A stretch of 64,000 nucleotides of DNA from positions 100,145 through 164,144 of the forward strand of contig NZ_JAWMQR010000011.1 in the NCBI RefSeq assembly GCF_033283405.1, written 5' to 3'. The position numbers and the translations under genes were made by a program. The stretch comes from Halioxenophilus sp033283405. Lineage in GTDB: Bacteria; Pseudomonadota; Gammaproteobacteria; Pseudomonadales; Cellvibrionaceae. The notes beneath the pieces are model-generated. The model was not told the origin of the DNA and ran no database searches. It was given only the letters and a program-made list of their open reading frames with translations. Positions 61,378 to 64,000 of the stretch are shown one piece after another; the stretch's first letter is position 1, and each line of letters begins with the position of its first letter.

Positions 61378-62120
61378 ACTGTTATCGTCACCTACTCCTA
61401 AACGCTCCCTCTTTGCCCAGTGTTGTCAACCGGGTTGCATGGGCTTTGGTCATCAGCAGTGCCAGCCTGGTCAATTCGGCCTGGGCCGATGGCCTAACCG
61501 TGGATAAAATCTACGACCCCTACGTGCAACCCCTGGAGCACGAACTGGAATACCGTGTTATTCACGACGATACCAATAACCTGCAGCTGCATAAATTTGG
61601 TTACGGCCAATCAATGAGTGACCGTTGGTTTACCGAGGCCTACCTGTTGGTGCAGGATGGGGAGCACCGTCGCTCAGAGACTGAAGGCTTCGAGCTGGAG
61701 AGCAAGTGGCAGCTCACCGAACAGGGCGAATACAACAACGACTGGGGCGTGATGGTGGAGCTGGAACGCGAATTTTCAGCCAATATCTGGGAGGCCGCGA
61801 CCACGCTGATCGTCGCCCATGAGTGGAGCAACTGGTGGGCAGTGGCCAACGGCTCTGTGATTTACGAGTGGGGCAGTGGTAGTCAGGAAGAGCTCGAAAC
61901 CGAATTCAACGGCCAGATTAAATACCGCTACCGCCGCGCCTTTGAGCCCGGCTGGGAACTGTTTTTAGCCCAGGATACCCGCGCAACCGGCCCGGTGGTT
62001 ATGGGTAATGTCCGTATGGGTGGCCGGAAGGGATTTTTTTGGCAAGTGGGGGCCTATGCTGGCTTGGATAATGTCACGCCGGATACAACCGTTAAGGTGA
62101 ATCTGGAGTTTGAATTTTAA
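61374..62120 (+). CDS. Predicted outer-membrane beta-barrel protein
   Basis: 248 residues; signal peptide ends near SAWA. The mature chain is a run of amphipathic, aromatic-rich beta strands with acidic turns (LEYRVIHDDTNNLQLHKFGYGQSMSDRWFTEAYLLVQ, GVMVELEREF, VANGSVIYEWGSG, QIKYRYRRAFEPGWELFLAQD), ending in EFEF with a terminal Phe as expected for BAM recognition. Overlaps the FTR1 stop (ATGA), so it is the last gene of the operon. It could be an iron-entry channel or a surface protein; function not known. Confidence 0.78.
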   Translation: MNCYRHLLLNAPSLPSVVNRVAWALVISSASLVNSAWADGLTVDKIYDPYVQPLEHELEYRVIHDDTNNLQLHKFGYGQSMSDRWFTEAYLLVQDGEHRRSETEGFELESKWQLTEQGEYNNDWGVMVELEREFSANIWEAATTLIVAHEWSNWWAVANGSVIYEWGSGSQEELETEFNGQIKYRYRRAFEPGWELFLAQDTRATGPVVMGNVRMGGRKGFFWQVGAYAGLDNVTPDTTVKVNLEFEF

Positions 62121-63016
62121 CGGCTCTTTCCCTCTCCTTTGCTGGAGCTGTTCGGGATTGTTGGGGGTGATGCTAAACCATGTTCCCAACACTCCATCGC
62201 TTTCAATTAGCCCATTCATGCGGCAGTAGGCCGTTAACATAGCAGGCACTGCGCACCTTTTAATTCCCACGGCGATTGCCCAGTTCTACTTAAACTTCAA
62301 CACTTCCCAGCTAAAGCCCTGCATCAACATGGATACAGCTGTTTGCACCTGTAAAATTTGCCAGTGTAAGAGCCGATTTATGGTGAGCCGTTTCGCCAAC
62401 TCTCAAGGTTTATGGTCACCACCAAAGTCCAATGAACCAATTTCCAAGCTGAGAAATTAATAAAAGGATAAACAGTCGCGGCGATGCCGTTTTTAGCACA
62501 AAAGGAAAGCTAAAGCGGCGACGCCGGATGGCTTAACTACTCATAAAAATCACTGCAGAAAGCGTTATTCGGCTGCTTTCGGCAGTACGGGCTAAAAATA
62601 AGCGTTAGCGTAACGCAACTATTCAACACAATTAGTGAGAGTGTGTATAAGCTCGAAATCAATCCATAAAACTAAGGAGTTTTGCAGGTGGGGCTTGGGT
62701 GTGTACCCATAGAAAAATACAAAGTCTGAATATAAATACAGTATAGGCGACGCGTAACTCCTCTTGTAAACTCCAAAAACGCGAAACTATTTCGGTGATC
62801 CCGGGCTAGGCTCGGAAATAAGGTTAATACCAAGATAATTCAAGCACTTAGCTAAGGGGTATTTTTTGGGATAGGCGAAACGATTTCGCTTTTTCCAGAA
62901 CAGGAAAAACGTAAAGCTCTAGAGGCCACGAATAACGGGGGCTTCAGAGCTTTACAAAAATTTACGAAAAAATCATGCGAAATGGAAAAAGCGAAACTGT
63001 TTCGTTGATTCAAATG
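62121..63016. other. AT-rich 0.9-kb region before the integron cassettes; no integrase
   Basis: No gene is supportable on either strand, and in particular no integron integrase. Three related motifs starting GCGAAAC (62781-62799, 62875-62889, 62991-63009) and several palindromes occur, e.g. GCGTTA-GCG-TAACGC near 62603. Base composition is clearly lower in GC than the operon on the left. If the first cassette abuts an attI site, it would be the few dozen bases ending at 63016. Confidence 0.6.
62876..63004. mobile_element. MITE-like element with 22-bp terminal inverted repeats
   Basis: 62876-62897 and the reverse complement of 62983-63004 match at 20 of 22 positions, with a perfect 13-bp core (TTTCGCTTTTTCC / GGAAAAAGCGAAA). 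Inside lies a second palindrome with perfect 10-bp arms GTAAAGCTCT/AGAGCTTTAC (62911-62920 and 62947-62956). The ~129-bp size, no coding capacity and nested inverted repeats resemble a MITE or an integrase-related site. It ends 12 bp before the cassette junction. No clear target-site duplication was seen. Confidence 0.45.
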
Positions 63017-63426
63017 TTAAGTGTCAAAGGAGTTCAACCATCAAATCGGAAGATAAATTATTAAAGAGGCTTAAGGGGCTTGTAGAAAACGAAGATCTAG
63101 AGATTTCTAGGCTCGTAAAAAGGCAGGCTGTATTTTATTGGCTTGGTTGGCTGCTTATAGCTACCTCAATTATTCAGGCAATTTCAATTGAGCCGGCAAT
63201 CCCCCCAGGAGCTTCTGCGATTTTGGGTGTGGTTGGTGGTTATTGTTTTTGTGTGGCCCTCTATCTACGTTCATCTATTAAGCTGTGGCCATATTTTAAG
63301 CAGTATATTGATACCACAAAAGTATCTGGCAGTGTCTGCAATGAAAACACTTAACAAGGCGGTGTTGTCGCCTTCGGCTGGGACTGCCATTCCGCTGGCG
63401 CTCCATGTCAGCCCCAAACCGCGGCG
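63017..63426 (+). mobile_element. Integron gene cassette 1
   Basis: Bounded by the recombination points G|TT at 63016/63017 and 63426/63427. Its 5' end reads GTTAAGTGT (63016-63024), the perfect reverse complement of ACACTTAAC (63347-63355) at the start of its own attC site. That is what a cassette integrated from a circle must show. It carries one small membrane-protein gene. Confidence 0.85.
63040..63354 (+). CDS. Cassette-borne small membrane protein, apparently without a standard start codon
   Basis: An open frame of 104 codons ending at the TAA inside attC R''. It begins at an ATC (63040) placed 7 nt after a textbook AAAGGAG (63026-63032); no ATG, GTG or TTG occurs in frame before the second helix. 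The predicted product starts with a charged segment (KSEDKLLKRLKGLVENEDLEISRLVKRQ) followed by two membrane helices (VFYWLGWLLIATSIIQAI and ASAILGVVGGYCFCVALYL). No family recognised. Either a rare ATC start or a start codon lost by point mutation (ATG to ATC). Confidence 0.6.
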   Translation: MKSEDKLLKRLKGLVENEDLEISRLVKRQAVFYWLGWLLIATSIIQAISIEPAIPPGASAILGVVGGYCFCVALYLRSSIKLWPYFKQYIDTTKVSGSVCNENT

Positions 63427-63432
63427 TTAGCA
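63349..63432 (+). other. attC recombination site 1
   Basis: R'' ACTTAAC (63349-63355), L'' GCGGTGTTG (63359-63367), L' CAAACCGC (63415-63422), R' GTTAGCA (63426-63432). L''/L' pair perfectly except for one unpaired G (63364), the extrahelical base that sets attC polarity. About 84 bp with an imperfect central palindrome. Crossover expected between G63426 and T63427. Confidence 0.88.
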
Positions 63433-63875
63433 CTCAATATGAAACGAGCATTACTTATCATTTTTACCTCATTCCTTTGTTCATGTGATTCAGGTGTGGA
63501 ATGGAAAGATAGCCCTTATGAGGTGATATGGATTGATACGAGTGATAACCGAACACTGAATCACGAAATAAGTGAAAATGCCTCAATCGGTCGAGTTGAA
63601 GCAGAAGTTATAGCTGTCGGAAGCAACGAAAAATATGTAGTAGCCAAACAAAAACCAATTGGTGGTGGTTCTATCTCATATTTCTACATTGATCGAGCTA
63701 AAGATGATAAATACTTAAACTGGGATGAAATTACTCAAGGGCCATTCTCAGAGTCTAGGTTTTTGCAACTAAAAACTGAATTAGGCCTTCCAGAGTTTAG
63801 CAAGGAGTTTTAATGCAAAGTGCTAACAAGTGCAGGCATTGGACGTCCACTGCGTGGCCGCCCATGCTGCAAGCG
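63427..63875 (+). mobile_element. Integron gene cassette 2
   Basis: Runs from just after the crossover G of attC1 to the crossover G of attC2. Its left end (with the G) reads GTTAGCACT (63426-63434) and is the perfect 9-nt reverse complement of AGTGCTAAC (63819-63827) at the beginning of its own attC, so the original circular cassette had fully paired R sites. Contains one lipoprotein gene. Confidence 0.9.
63439..63813 (+). CDS. Cassette-borne small lipoprotein, unknown function
   Basis: 124 residues. A lipoprotein signal is obvious: MKRALLIIFTSFLCSC with lipobox LCSC. The mature domain (VEWKDSPYEVIWIDTSDNRTLNHEI... KYVVAKQKP...ISYFYIDRAKDDKYLNWDEITQGPFSESRFLQLKTELGLPEF) looks like a small beta-rich domain similar in layout to DUF3997-type proteins, but I cannot assign it firmly. 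The start lies 12 bp after the cassette crossover point with no visible Shine-Dalgarno, common in cassettes that depend on upstream translation or an array promoter. AT-rich relative to the chromosome, consistent with transfer. Confidence 0.82.
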   Translation: MKRALLIIFTSFLCSCDSGVEWKDSPYEVIWIDTSDNRTLNHEISENASIGRVEAEVIAVGSNEKYVVAKQKPIGGGSISYFYIDRAKDDKYLNWDEITQGPFSESRFLQLKTELGLPEFSKEF

Positions 63876-63881
63876 TTATGC
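63821..63881 (+). other. attC recombination site 2
   Basis: R'' TGCTAAC (63821-63827), L'' GCAGGCAT (63832-63839), L' ATGCTGC (63864-63870), R' GTTATGC (63875-63881). L''/L' pair except for one extrahelical G. About 61 bp. The R' half belongs to the next cassette, which is why it does not match R'' exactly. Confidence 0.88.
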
Positions 63882-63895
63882 GCAGGGGATAGATC

Positions 63896-64000
63896 ATGAA
63901 TGATTCACTAAAACTTGCATCGTTAATATTCAATGTCATAGGGATCTTCGCATCAATAGCAGTCGCCATTATTTTATTTTTTCTTGTTGCGGGGTTGTTT
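63896..64000 (+). CDS. Start of a cassette-borne membrane protein gene (cut by window end)
   Basis: The third cassette begins at 63876. An ATG at 63896 follows CAGGGG by about 9 nt and opens a frame of 35 codons to the window end: MNDSLKLASLIFNVIGIFASIAVAI and further Leu/Phe-rich sequence, i.e. one long hydrophobic helix. Too short to classify. Confidence 0.65.
   Translation, partial: MNDSLKLASLIFNVIGIFASIAVAIILFFLVAGLF

Noticed and set aside
61965..62270. Minus-strand 101-codon frame at the end of the iron operon, considered as an integrase remnant
   Set aside because: Half of it is antisense to the outer-membrane gene and it has no tyrosine-recombinase motif.
63188..63430. An 80-codon plus-strand frame covering the end of cassette 1 and attC1
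   Set aside because: It overlaps a better frame for a two-helix protein and reads through the attC palindrome.
1..64000. tRNA, rRNA, insertion sequences or prophage genes
   Set aside because: I saw no cloverleaf, rRNA segment, transposase or phage structural gene anywhere in the window by eye; a dedicated tRNA scan was not possible.

Overview
The window looks like a chromosomal segment of a marine-type gammaproteobacterium. The backbone is moderately GC-rich, with the order ispB / rplU-rpmA-obgE-proB found in Pseudomonas, Cellvibrionales and relatives. Supporting traits are many c-di-GMP signalling proteins, a rhombosortase with a GlyGly-CTERM substrate, and secreted proteins with beta-propellers. 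The exact genus cannot be fixed from the sequence alone.

Layout. 1-7.2 kb is housekeeping: pgi (cut by the left edge), ispB, the ribosomal proteins L21/L27, Obg GTPase, glutamate 5-kinase, a HisC-like aminotransferase and a small unknown protein. 7.3-12.4 kb holds a fructosamine-kinase-like protein, an Aer-type chemoreceptor, a lipoprotein behind a long structured leader, and a YlqF-type GTPase. 12.6-23.8 kb holds a rhombosortase and two giant paralogous secreted di-haem c-type cytochromes, separated by a 1.7-kb T/G-rich non-coding stretch with microsatellites. 24.4-33.5 kb holds an alkaline phosphatase, a crotonase, a TauE/SafE permease, a queuosine-precursor transporter, and a three-gene Gld-like ABC export system whose permease and GldG-like parts are fused. 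33.8-46.5 kb is signalling: a five-PAS hybrid histidine kinase with REC and Hpt domains next to a REC-GGDEF cyclase, a subtilase, then a YfiR-like protein followed by a PAS-GGDEF-EAL protein. 46.5-52.5 kb holds an NHL propeller protein, an omega-aminotransferase, a P-type cation ATPase and a lipoprotein peroxiredoxin.

52.6-57.6 kb is a compact operon: thermostable-haemolysin-family (GNAT-like) protein, AMP-forming ligase, haem-oxygenase-like diiron oxidase, SDR and a TPR protein. It sits behind a PmrA-type CTTAAG-N5-CTTAAG box and reads as a small uncharacterised acyl-metabolite pathway. Five ~119-bp tandem repeats then lead directly into a second operon (58.25-62.12 kb): OmpR-type regulator, sensor kinase, cupredoxin, FTR1 iron permease and outer-membrane protein.

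The right end (63.0-64.0 kb) is an integron gene-cassette array. Two attC sites, each with an extrahelical G, delimit two complete cassettes and the start of a third. The ends of each complete cassette are 9-nt perfect complements, as expected if each was once a circle. No integrase gene is visible next to it, and a MITE-like inverted-repeat element lies just left of the first junction. This array and the haemolysin/diiron-oxidase operon are the most notable parts of the window.
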